DNA of 5,183 nucleotides, from the NCBI GenBank assembly GCA_004552515.1, contig SFOF01000170.1:1-5183 (forward strand), given 5' to 3'. Within the stretch, counting starts at the first letter, position 1. Every line of letters begins with the position of its first letter. A model generated the notes under the pieces. The model searched no databases. It saw nothing but the letters and a program-made list of their open reading frames with translations, and was not told the DNA's origin. The translations under genes were made by a program, and so were the position numbers. The DNA is from Clostridiales bacterium (lineage in GTDB: Bacteria; Bacillota; Clostridia; Christensenellales; Aristaeellaceae). Positions 1 through 5,183 of the stretch are shown here, in pieces.

Positions 1-74
1 CTCAGCCTTTACAATGAAGATACGGGCGCGAGAGATGCGGCCCGCACCGGCACGACTGCACTGGGAGGCTCATC
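1..74 (+). other. Upstream leader of the PTS IIC gene
   Basis: No gene can be assigned to this short edge. A TACAAT hexamer at 10-15 resembles a -10 box, but any -35 element would lie outside the window. In the frame of the downstream gene a TGA at 15-17 closes the frame, and no ATG, GTG or TTG lies between that stop and the chosen start, so this could also be the tail of an upstream gene. A good ribosome binding site, GGAGG at 64-68, sits six bases before the ATG at 75. Confidence 0.4.
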
Positions 75-1130
75 ATGGAAAAATTCCGCTCGTTCCTCAG
101 GCGCAAGGACATTGTGATTTCCGCGCGTCGCTATGGCATCGATGCGCTCGGCGCAATGGCGCAGGGCCTGTTTTGTTCGCTATTGATCGGCACGATTATT
201 TCGACGTGCGGCACGCAGTTCCATTTGCCGTTTCTGAACACCATCGGTGATTTCGCGTCGAAAATGTCCGGCCCGGCCATGGCCATCGCCATTGGCTATG
301 CGCTGCATTGTCCGCCGCTGGTGCTGTTTTCGCTCGCCACGGTTGGCAGCGCGGCCAACGGCCTGGGCGGCGCGGGCGGCCCGCTCGCCGTGCTGATCAT
401 CGCCATCGTCGCGGCTGAGTGCGGCAAGGCGATCTCAAAGGAGACGAAGGTCGATCTGCTCGTCACGCCGCTTTTGACGATTTTTGTCGGCGTGGCGCTC
501 TCCGCGCTCCTTGCGCCCGCCATCGGTCGGGCCGCGTCCTCGCTGGGCAGGCTCATCATGTGGGCCACCGAGCAGCAGCCCTTCGTCATGGGCGTTGTGG
601 TGTCGGTGGTCATCGGCATTGCGCTCACGCTGCCCATCTCCAGCGCGGCGATCTGCGCGGCGCTTACGCTCACGGGCCTTGCGGGCGGCGCGGCGGTGGC
701 CGGCTGCTGCGCGCAGATGGTGGGCTTTGCCGTCATGAGCTTCCGAGAGAATCGCTGGGGCGGGCTTATCTCGCAGGGCATCGGCACCAGTATGCTGCAA
801 ATGGGCAACATCGTGCGCAATCCGCGCATCTGGATCCCGCCGATTGTCGCCTCGGCCGTCACCGGTCCGCTGGCCACCTGCCTGTTCAAGCTGCAAATGA
901 ACGGCCCCGCCGTCTCGTCCGGCATGGGCACATGCGGCCTGGTCGGCCAGATCGGCGTGTACACCGGCTGGGTCAGCGACGTGGCCTCCGGTGCGAAAGC
1001 CGCCATTACCGCGATGGATTGGATCGGTCTGATCCTCATCTGCTTCATACTGCCCGCGATCATCAGCTGGGCGCTTGCTCTGCTCCTGCGAAAAATCGGT
1101 TGGATTAAAGAGGGAGATTTGAAGCTCTGA
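75..1130 (+). CDS. PTS EIIC_2-family membrane protein (putative PTS transporter subunit IIC)
   Basis: A 351-residue, strongly hydrophobic protein that resembles the PTS_EIIC_2 family (Pfam PF13303) in length and in its conserved blocks. Family members are annotated as the membrane-channel subunit of a sugar phosphotransferase system, but their substrate is generally unknown. About eight membrane segments are visible, near residues 27-45, 68-90, 98-117, 127-150, 168-190, 193-220, 250-270 and 315-340. Glycine-rich loops lie near 91-103 and 200-210. The block NPRIWIPP (249-256), followed by a Gly/Cys-rich stretch ending in GQIGVYTGW (291-299), is the most family-like signature. There is no signal peptide and no fused IIA or IIB domain, and no IIA, IIB, HPr or EI gene is in view, so phosphotransfer partners would have to be encoded elsewhere. 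The start is supported by GGAGG at 64-68. The assignment to the family is from memory of its motifs; sugar specificity cannot be read from the sequence. Confidence 0.88.
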   Translation: MEKFRSFLRRKDIVISARRYGIDALGAMAQGLFCSLLIGTIISTCGTQFHLPFLNTIGDFASKMSGPAMAIAIGYALHCPPLVLFSLATVGSAANGLGGAGGPLAVLIIAIVAAECGKAISKETKVDLLVTPLLTIFVGVALSALLAPAIGRAASSLGRLIMWATEQQPFVMGVVVSVVIGIALTLPISSAAICAALTLTGLAGGAAVAGCCAQMVGFAVMSFRENRWGGLISQGIGTSMLQMGNIVRNPRIWIPPIVASAVTGPLATCLFKLQMNGPAVSSGMGTCGLVGQIGVYTGWVSDVASGAKAAITAMDWIGLILICFILPAIISWALALLLRKIGWIKEGDLKL

Positions 1131-1261
1131 CGGGTAGCGCCCGCAGTTCCGCCGATTCGCTCAATCACAGGCGGAACCGGGTGGAGTTTAGCCGTCTGCC
1201 CGCATGACGGGCGGCGTGTGCGCAGATTGCGCCGGTGCGGCTTTTATCGGCGATTTCTTCC

Positions 1262-1269
1262 TATATATA
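1262..1269 (+). promoter_or_regulatory. Weak candidate -10 region for the beta-helix gene
   Basis: TATATATA lies within the perfect 10-base palindrome CTATATATAG (1261-1270), in the most AT-rich patch of an otherwise GC-rich gap, about 145 bases before the start codon. No good -35 box is found 16-18 bases upstream; only a T-rich stretch (about 1242-1247) is available. The palindrome could equally be an operator or chance. Confidence 0.2.
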
Positions 1270-1398
1270 GATTTGTGCGCGGCGCGGTGTTGCGGTGGCT
1301 TTGCGCAGAGGACATTCCACAGCGCGCCGATTGAATGTGCTTCGCCGTTTCAGGGGGAGCGGCGGCTGGCGGACGCTTTATTCTTCGAAAAGTGCGAT

Positions 1399-1406
1399 AA
1401 GAGGTG
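1399..1406 (+). promoter_or_regulatory. Ribosome binding site deciding the beta-helix start
   Basis: AAGAGGTG stands seven bases before the ATG at 1414 and is the only plausible Shine-Dalgarno site near either candidate start. It favours 1414 over the upstream in-frame ATG at 1204, giving a protein that begins MAIYYIDPVGG, a typical N-terminus for this type of beta-helix protein. Confidence 0.75.
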
Positions 1407-1413
1407 TGTTTGT

Positions 1414-2664
1414 ATGGCGATTTATTACATCGATCCCGTAGGCGGTCAGGCCTCGGCGGCCGGCCTGAGCGAGAGCGCGCCGCGCGCGTCGGTCGTGGGG
1501 CTGACCCTGCGCGGCGGCGACAGCGTGCTCTTCAAGCGCGGCAGCGTCATTCGCGACGCGGTTCACAGCGTCAGCGGCGAAGAGGGACGGCCGATCTTCT
1601 ACGGTGCGTACGGCGAGGGTGACGATCCCGTGTTCATGGGCAGCGTCGATGTGAGCGGCGCGGAGAGCTGGGTCAGCGCGGGCGAAAGCCTGTGGCGCTG
1701 CACGCGTCCGCTGGCCACCGAAACGTGCAATCTGATCTTCGACAGCCGTGAGGGCGGCGCGCTGCAATGGGACAAAACCGACCTTTCAGAGAATGGCGAC
1801 TGGTGGGACAGCGGCTTCGGCACGGACGTTGAAAGCCCCGACGCGCACGAGCTGATCCTTTATTGCGACTGTAATCCCGGCCTCAAATACGGCCATATCG
1901 AGGCGGCGCTGCGCGTGCATCGCGAGTTGGCCAGAACCGGCCACGACATGATCTTCGAGCATCTGACCTTCCGCAACGCCGGCGTTCATGCCATCGCGGG
2001 CGGCGGCCCCAGCCGCAACATGATCGTGCGCGCCTGCCGGTTTGAGTTCATCGGCGGCTCTGTGTGGAGCAAAAAGCTGCATATCCGCTTCGGCAACGGC
2101 GTTGAATGTTGGAACACCGGCGAGAACATACTCGTTGAGGACAATGTGTTTTACGAGATTTACGATTCAGCCGTCACACATCAGGGCGGCAAGGAGTGTG
2201 TCGCGGCGCAGGATTTCGTGATCCGGCGCAATGTGTTCATCCGCTGCGGCATGGCGGCCTATGAGCAGCGCGACGTGCTGCCGTTGAGCGCGGAATTTGT
2301 GAACAATGTGTGCATGGACGCGGGCCGCGGCTTCTCGCACCGGCACACCACGTCGCCGCGCCAGTCGGAGATCTGGCCGCAGCCGATGGGACATCACATC
2401 TTCCTCTGGCGCATCGAGCAGCCCACCGAGGGCGCGCGTTTCATCATCAAGCGCAATCTCTTCCTCGACGCGCCCGCCGGCGCAGCGATTTACTCGATCA
2501 TCTGCCGCGCGGCAGAGGAGCAGATCGACATTGATGAGAACACCTATCAGATGCGCGAGCGCACGCTGGTCAATCGCTATTTTGGCGAGGACTTCGCGAC
2601 GTTTGCTGCCTATGCCGCCGCCACGGGCAAAGACGGGCACAGCGCCGCCTATGGCGAGGCCTGA
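1414..2664 (+). CDS. Right-handed parallel beta-helix repeat protein
   Basis: A 416-residue protein of the pectate-lyase-like, right-handed beta-helix type. The N-terminus reads YYIDPVGG (4-11), followed by GDSVLFKRGSVIRD (35-48), GRPIFYGAYGEGDDPVF (58-74) and a first strand GSVDVSG. This is the usual cap of secreted polysaccharide-acting beta-helix proteins. Successive rungs then follow: MIFEHLTFRNAG (179-190), MIVRACRFEFIGG (203-215), ILVEDNVFYEIYDSAV (239-254), FVIRRNVFIRCG (268-279), AEFVNNVCMDAG (293-304), FIIKRNLFLDAP (343-354) and IDIDENTYQM (371-380). The C-terminus has a TGKDGHS motif (404-410) resembling the WxxxTGxDxHS element of related proteins, then ends within six residues, whereas many relatives continue into another segment. 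There is no signal peptide, lipobox or membrane segment, so a cytosolic location is predicted. Members of this fold are often polysaccharide lyases, epimerases or hydrolases; no catalytic residues can be assigned here, so the activity and substrate are unknown. Charged and aromatic residues at 305-335 may line a long loop. Confidence 0.85.
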   Translation: MAIYYIDPVGGQASAAGLSESAPRASVVGLTLRGGDSVLFKRGSVIRDAVHSVSGEEGRPIFYGAYGEGDDPVFMGSVDVSGAESWVSAGESLWRCTRPLATETCNLIFDSREGGALQWDKTDLSENGDWWDSGFGTDVESPDAHELILYCDCNPGLKYGHIEAALRVHRELARTGHDMIFEHLTFRNAGVHAIAGGGPSRNMIVRACRFEFIGGSVWSKKLHIRFGNGVECWNTGENILVEDNVFYEIYDSAVTHQGGKECVAAQDFVIRRNVFIRCGMAAYEQRDVLPLSAEFVNNVCMDAGRGFSHRHTTSPRQSEIWPQPMGHHIFLWRIEQPTEGARFIIKRNLFLDAPAGAAIYSIICRAAEEQIDIDENTYQMRERTLVNRYFGEDFATFAAYAAATGKDGHSAAYGEA

Positions 2665-2679
2665 CGCTCATATTTGGAC

Positions 2680-2719
2680 AAAACCGACCTTCTCTCGCGC
2701 GAGGGAAGGCCGGTTTTTT
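2680..2719 (+). terminator. Intrinsic terminator of the beta-helix gene
   Basis: An 18-base left arm (2680-2697) pairs with 2700-2717 around a tight GCGC-type loop, with one A-C mismatch and one T-G wobble. A six-T run (2714-2719) overlaps the end of the right arm. It begins 15 bases after the stop codon. The A-run on the left side could make it partly bidirectional, but it is well placed for the plus-strand gene. Confidence 0.9.
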
Positions 2720-2722
2720 ATC

Positions 2723-2753
2723 GCATGGGGAACGACACATCTGTCGCCCATGC
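2723..2753 (+). repeat. Bulged inverted repeat (hairpin) just after the terminator
   Basis: GCATGGG (2723-2729) pairs with CCCATGC (2747-2753), and inside it CGACA (2733-2737) pairs with TGTCG (2742-2746) around a four-base loop. This gives 12 perfect pairs with a three-base GAA bulge on the 5' side. No T-run follows, so it is not a standard terminator. Its role is unknown. Confidence 0.65.
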
Positions 2754-2762
2754 TATGACGAG

Positions 2763-2813
2763 GTTTCATGAAACGCGCTAAGGGCCTTACCTCATGGAGA
2801 AGGCTGGATGAGG
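2763..2813. repeat. Cluster of three short dyads
   Basis: GTTTCATGAAAC (2763-2774) is a perfect 12-base palindrome. TAAGGGCCTTA (2779-2789) is a 5+1+5 dyad. CCTCAT (2790-2795) pairs with ATGAGG (2808-2813) around a 12-base loop. Each alone could be chance in a window of this size; their packing next to the 2723-2753 hairpin is what is notable. Confidence 0.4.
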
Positions 2814-3060
2814 CCGCGCCAGTATTGCGGCGTATCGTCACGATCACGCACAATTCTCAAATGCCGCGACGGAATCGCCAGCGCTTCGCCGTCCAACTCC
2901 CGCGCGCACTCACGCCTGTGCCGGCCTATATCCGGCAGGCAGTAACGCTTCGCCGGCGCACAATTCACGCACATACGACAACGAATAGCGCGGATAAATG
3001 TATTCAAGGAGGGACGCCGTGTCAATGCGGAAAATGTCGAAATTTGATTCTCTGCCGCAC

Positions 3061-3099
3061 AAAAAACGACCCTTCTCCAAACGAGAAAGGCCGCTTTTT
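3061..3099 (-). terminator. Intrinsic terminator of the kinase operon
   Basis: Arms 3061-3077 and 3083-3099 enclose a five-base loop. Read on the minus strand all 17 positions pair, three of them as G-U wobbles, and the stem ends in a run of T residues complementary to the A-run at 3061-3066. Read on the plus strand the same three positions are mismatches, so the element is oriented for the minus-strand operon. It begins nine bases after the kinase stop codon. Its arm sequence resembles that of the terminator at 2680-2719. Confidence 0.9.
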
Positions 3100-3108
3100 C
3101 ACGGATTG

Positions 3109-4959
3109 TCAAGGCTCGGGCAGCGCATCCGGCGCGATTTCAAGCGTAAAGGTGAACGTTGCGCCCTTGCCCACCTCGCTCTGCACCCCGATTGTGCCCT
3201 TCATGTGCTCGCACACCAGCTTGGCGATCGACAGCCCCAGACCGGTGCCCGTGGTGCGCATACGGGATTTGTCGGCCTTGTAAAAGCGCTCCCAGATGTA
3301 TGGCAGATCGGTGGGGGAAATCCCCGCGCCGTTGTCGTGCACGCCCACGGCGACGTGATCGCCCTCAGCGCGCGCAAAGACGACGATCTCGCCGCCCTCG
3401 GGCGTGAAGGAGAGCGCGTTGTCCATGAGGATGATGAGCACCTGCATGATGCGATCCTCGTTGCCCATCACGGGTGGCAGATTCTCAGGATATTCGCAGT
3501 GCAGCGCGATATGGCAGGACTCGGCCTGCTTGCAGAGCCGGCGCACAGCGCCTTCGAGGATGCCAGGCAGAGCCAGCGGCTCCAGCTCGATTTCGATGCG
3601 GCCGCTTTGCAGGCGGCTCATGTCCAGCATTTCGCCGATGAGCTTTTCCAGGCGCATTGTCTCCTGATAGATGATGCGGTAGCACTCCATCTTTTCCGGC
3701 TCCGTGTCGATCACGCCGTCCATGAGCGGCTCGACCATGCCCCGGATGCCGGTCAGCGGTGTGCGCAGCTCGTGCGATACGTTGGCCACATAGTCGCGGC
3801 GCAGCTGCTCGAGACGTTCAGCCTCGGAAACGTCGCTGAGCAGCGCGACCGCGCCGATGATCTTCGTCCCCGCGCCGGTGAACGGCCACACGACCGCCTT
3901 AATGCAGCGGTTTTCGGGGCTTGTCCAGCGGCTTTCGGCGCGTTGTCCATTGGCCATGGCGGCAAAGAGCATATCCGTCAGGCGGCGCGGCCCTTCCTCC
4001 TCCGCGCGCGCCTGCCATGCGGTCAGGCCGAGCAGCTCGAGCGCGGCGGCGTTGTGGTGCAGTATGCTGCCGCTCTGATCCACGGCGACGATGCCCTCGC
4101 CGATGCCCGAGAGGATCTGCTCCAGCTTGGCCTTTTCGTTTTGCAGATCAAATATTGTCTGGCCGAGGCGGCGGGAGAGATCATTGAGCGTGTGGCCGAG
4201 CTGGCCGATTTCGTCGTCCTGGTTCAGGTGCGTGACCTCGCCGTAATGTCCCTGCGCGATATGGCGGGCGGTGCGGTTGAGCCGGTTGAGCGGATCGGTG
4301 ATGCGCAGGCTCATGATATAGGCCCACAGCATCGAGATCAGCACGGACGCGGCCAGCGATATGGCGAGCACCAGCACGGTGGAGATTGCTACGCCGCGTA
4401 TTTCGTCCAGCCGGCGATAGAGCAGCAGCGCGCCGGTGATCTCGCCGTCGGCGTTGCGTACGGGCGCGCCCGCAAATACGATGCGGCAGTCGAGCATGGC
4501 CACATAGCGCACGTCTGTCTCGCCGGTAGCGCCCCCCAGGATATTTTCGGCCATGCTGCGATCGACGGTATCGGCGATGAGCGTGCGCTCAAAGCCCGGC
4601 TCATCAGGCGACGGCCTGTTGACCGGCGCGCTGTCATGCGGAATGTGACGGGCGATGTACATATCGTTGATGTAGATGATCTGCGATTCGCTCAACGCCT
4701 CGAGTGAGCGGACGGAATCATAGTCAATGTCGTCGGTTGTCTGTGACAGAAGATTCGCCACGACGTGCGCCTTGTCCAGCAGCTCATGCGCGGTCGAATC
4801 GACGGCGTAGCGCCGCAATAACAGATAGCTCGTCAGCGTGGCCAGCACGGTTACAGCGATGGAAAGCGCCAGATAGCCCGCCAGCAGCTTGATGAATATG
4901 GACGACCTGTGCGGATGCAGCGCGTCGTCCCTCCCGCTTTGTCCTTTAACGCCTTTCAA
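3109..4959 (-). CDS. HAMP-PAS sensor histidine kinase (PhoR/WalK-like architecture)
   Basis: A complete 616-residue membrane sensor kinase that would autophosphorylate on histidine and pass the phosphate to the response regulator encoded just upstream. Domains in order: a short basic cytoplasmic N-terminus; transmembrane helix 1 near 22-47; an extracytoplasmic sensor of about 140 residues (48-188) with no family assigned; transmembrane helix 2 near 190-214; a HAMP linker (about 215-268, containing RITDPLNRLNRTARHIAQG); a PAS domain (about 276-375); HisKA with H-box VSHELRTPLTG and phospho-acceptor His396; and a HATPase domain with the N-box around Asn514 (MDNALSFTPEGG), G1 box HDNGAGI (541-547), F box ERFYKADKS and G2 box GTGLGLSIAK (571-580). 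All catalytic boxes are intact, as is the ExxT phosphatase motif next to the histidine. The start at 4959 has AGGAG at 4970-4974, a rather long ten-base spacer, and lies 20 bases after the regulator stop. The order RR-HK and the domain set match PhoPR/WalRK/ResDE-type systems; the stimulus cannot be inferred, and a phosphate (PhoR) or cell-wall (WalK) role is not demonstrated. Confidence 0.95.
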   Translation of the reverse strand: MKGVKGQSGRDDALHPHRSSIFIKLLAGYLALSIAVTVLATLTSYLLLRRYAVDSTAHELLDKAHVVANLLSQTTDDIDYDSVRSLEALSESQIIYINDMYIARHIPHDSAPVNRPSPDEPGFERTLIADTVDRSMAENILGGATGETDVRYVAMLDCRIVFAGAPVRNADGEITGALLLYRRLDEIRGVAISTVLVLAISLAASVLISMLWAYIMSLRITDPLNRLNRTARHIAQGHYGEVTHLNQDDEIGQLGHTLNDLSRRLGQTIFDLQNEKAKLEQILSGIGEGIVAVDQSGSILHHNAAALELLGLTAWQARAEEEGPRRLTDMLFAAMANGQRAESRWTSPENRCIKAVVWPFTGAGTKIIGAVALLSDVSEAERLEQLRRDYVANVSHELRTPLTGIRGMVEPLMDGVIDTEPEKMECYRIIYQETMRLEKLIGEMLDMSRLQSGRIEIELEPLALPGILEGAVRRLCKQAESCHIALHCEYPENLPPVMGNEDRIMQVLIILMDNALSFTPEGGEIVVFARAEGDHVAVGVHDNGAGISPTDLPYIWERFYKADKSRMRTTGTGLGLSIAKLVCEHMKGTIGVQSEVGKGATFTFTLEIAPDALPEP

Positions 4960-4979
4960 TCGATCGTCACTCCTCGCGC

Positions 4980-5183
4980 TCAGGAGAGCGTCTCAAAGCG
5001 ATAGCCCACGCCCCAGACCGTGCGGATGTCCCAATTGTTGGTGGGCTTGCACAGCTTGGCGCGGATGCGCTTGATGTGGCTGTCCACAGCGCGCGTGTCG
5101 CCGAGGAAATCGTAGCCCCATATGCTTTGAAGCAGATGCTCGCGGCTGAACACCATGCCGGGATTGGAGGCGAGCGTCCAGAG
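4980..5183 (-). CDS. OmpR/PhoB-family response regulator, C-terminal part
   Basis: The last 67 codons of a gene that enters from the right edge and ends with TGA at 4980-4982. The visible residues are most of a winged-helix DNA-binding domain: NPGMVFSREHLLQSIWGYDF, then the recognition helix region DTRAVDSHIKRIRAKL, and the C-terminal wing IRTVWGVGYRFE. These are diagnostic for the OmpR/PhoB (Trans_reg_C) subfamily, and TVWGVGYRF is close to WalR/PhoP-like regulators. The receiver domain, with its phospho-accepting aspartate, lies outside the window. The gene is co-directional with the kinase, which starts 20 bases downstream, so the two are almost certainly cognate and cotranscribed. It would bind promoter DNA as a dimer after phosphorylation; the target genes are unknown. 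Confidence 0.95.
   Translation of the reverse strand, partial: LWTLASNPGMVFSREHLLQSIWGYDFLGDTRAVDSHIKRIRAKLCKPTNNWDIRTVWGVGYRFETLS

Larger units (their letters stand above)
1131..1413 (+). other. Intergenic leader with two hairpins, no clear gene
   Basis: This 283-base gap separates two co-oriented genes. A hairpin at 1146-1177 has 8-base arms (GTTCCGCC and GGCGGAAC) and a 16-base loop, with no T-run after it, so it is a poor terminator. A second dyad at 1191-1215 pairs GCCCG (1198-1202) with CGGGC (1208-1212), plus GCC with GGC outside a four-base bulge. The frame of the downstream gene stays open back to a TAG at 1189-1191. However, the 70 extra residues are cysteine-rich and unlike the rest of the protein, and the only ATG there (1204) lies in the loop of the second hairpin without a Shine-Dalgarno site. 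I therefore treat the gap as untranslated leader that may carry a promoter or allow read-through from the PTS gene. Confidence 0.55.
2720..3060. other. Convergent intergenic region with no convincing gene
   Basis: This stretch lies between two terminators that close convergent units. Its left part (2723-2813) is a run of inverted repeats described separately. A hairpin at 2914-2940 pairs GCCTG and CCGG with CCGG and CAGGC around CCTATAT, with a TG bulge. A 10-base direct repeat CGCTTCGCCG occurs at 2882-2891 and 2946-2955. Short open frames exist on both strands: plus from 2768, and minus 2792-2974 (60 codons from an inner ATG, with a GC-biased third position by eye). Neither has a good ribosome binding site or a recognisable domain. 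A strong AAGGAGGG at 3006-3013 precedes a GTG at 3019, but the frame only runs antisense into the kinase gene. A small RNA, a degraded gene or plain spacer are all possible. Confidence 0.5.

Noticed and set aside
296..1168. Minus-strand open frame of 290 codons over the PTS gene
   Set aside because: It is antisense to a clearly family-like membrane protein, with low-complexity Ala/Pro/Thr/Met composition and no ribosome binding site support.
1204..1413. Upstream in-frame start for the beta-helix gene
   Set aside because: The ATG at 1204 lies in a hairpin loop without a Shine-Dalgarno site, the added 70 residues have nine cysteines and no signal-peptide pattern, and the start at 1414 has AAGAGGTG at the right spacing.
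2640..2760. Frameshifted C-terminal continuation of the beta-helix protein
   Set aside because: The terminator begins 15 bases after the stop, and the other plus-strand frame shows no beta-helix-like residues, so the short end looks natural.
2768..3283. Plus-strand frame of 171 codons in the convergent gap, containing a CQCGKC cluster
   Set aside because: It has only a weak GAGG upstream, runs through the kinase terminator and into the antisense of the kinase 3' end, and resembles no known domain.
2998..4707. Long plus-strand open frame (569 codons) over the kinase gene
   Set aside because: It is exactly antisense to a kinase with every catalytic box intact. The protein is rich in His, Arg, Ala and Gln without recognisable domains, as expected for the reverse frame of a GC-rich gene.
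1..5183. CRISPR array, tRNA or rRNA, insertion sequence, phage attachment or toxin-antitoxin genes
   Set aside because: No regularly spaced repeats, cloverleaf-like segments, transposase or integrase motifs, or small toxin-like gene pairs were seen on either strand.

Overview
The window is GC-rich bacterial DNA. Well-matched Shine-Dalgarno sites, two long-stem intrinsic terminators, a PF13303-type PTS IIC protein and a response regulator-kinase pair of the PhoP/PhoR or WalR/WalK type together suggest a Gram-positive, Clostridia-like organism with a GC-rich genome. This placement is inference; no gene here fixes the taxonomy.

Layout, left to right. Positions 75-1130 (+) encode a polytopic membrane protein of the PTS EIIC_2 family. 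A 283-base gap with two hairpins, no T-tract terminator and an AT-rich patch leads to 1414-2664 (+), a right-handed parallel beta-helix protein that carries no signal peptide. It ends 15 bases before an intrinsic terminator (2680-2719). Next comes an apparently gene-free stretch (about 2720-3060) that is unusually rich in inverted repeats. A second intrinsic terminator (3061-3099), which pairs fully only on the minus strand, ends a minus-strand operon running in from the right edge. That operon holds the C-terminal part of an OmpR/PhoB-family response regulator (4980-5183, cut by the window end), then a complete HAMP-PAS-HisKA-HATPase sensor kinase (3109-4959).

The beta-helix gene and the kinase operon are convergent, each closed by its own terminator, so they are probably independent units. 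The kinase and regulator form one classical membrane-to-DNA phosphorelay. The PTS IIC and beta-helix genes are co-oriented with no clear terminator between them, so joint transcription is possible, and a link to carbohydrate use is plausible but not shown. No tRNA, rRNA, CRISPR array, transposase or phage gene is seen. I see no convincing new multi-gene system. The least explained parts are the dyad-rich convergent gap, a 16-base exact match between the beta-helix coding sequence and its own terminator, and the cytosolic prediction for the beta-helix protein.
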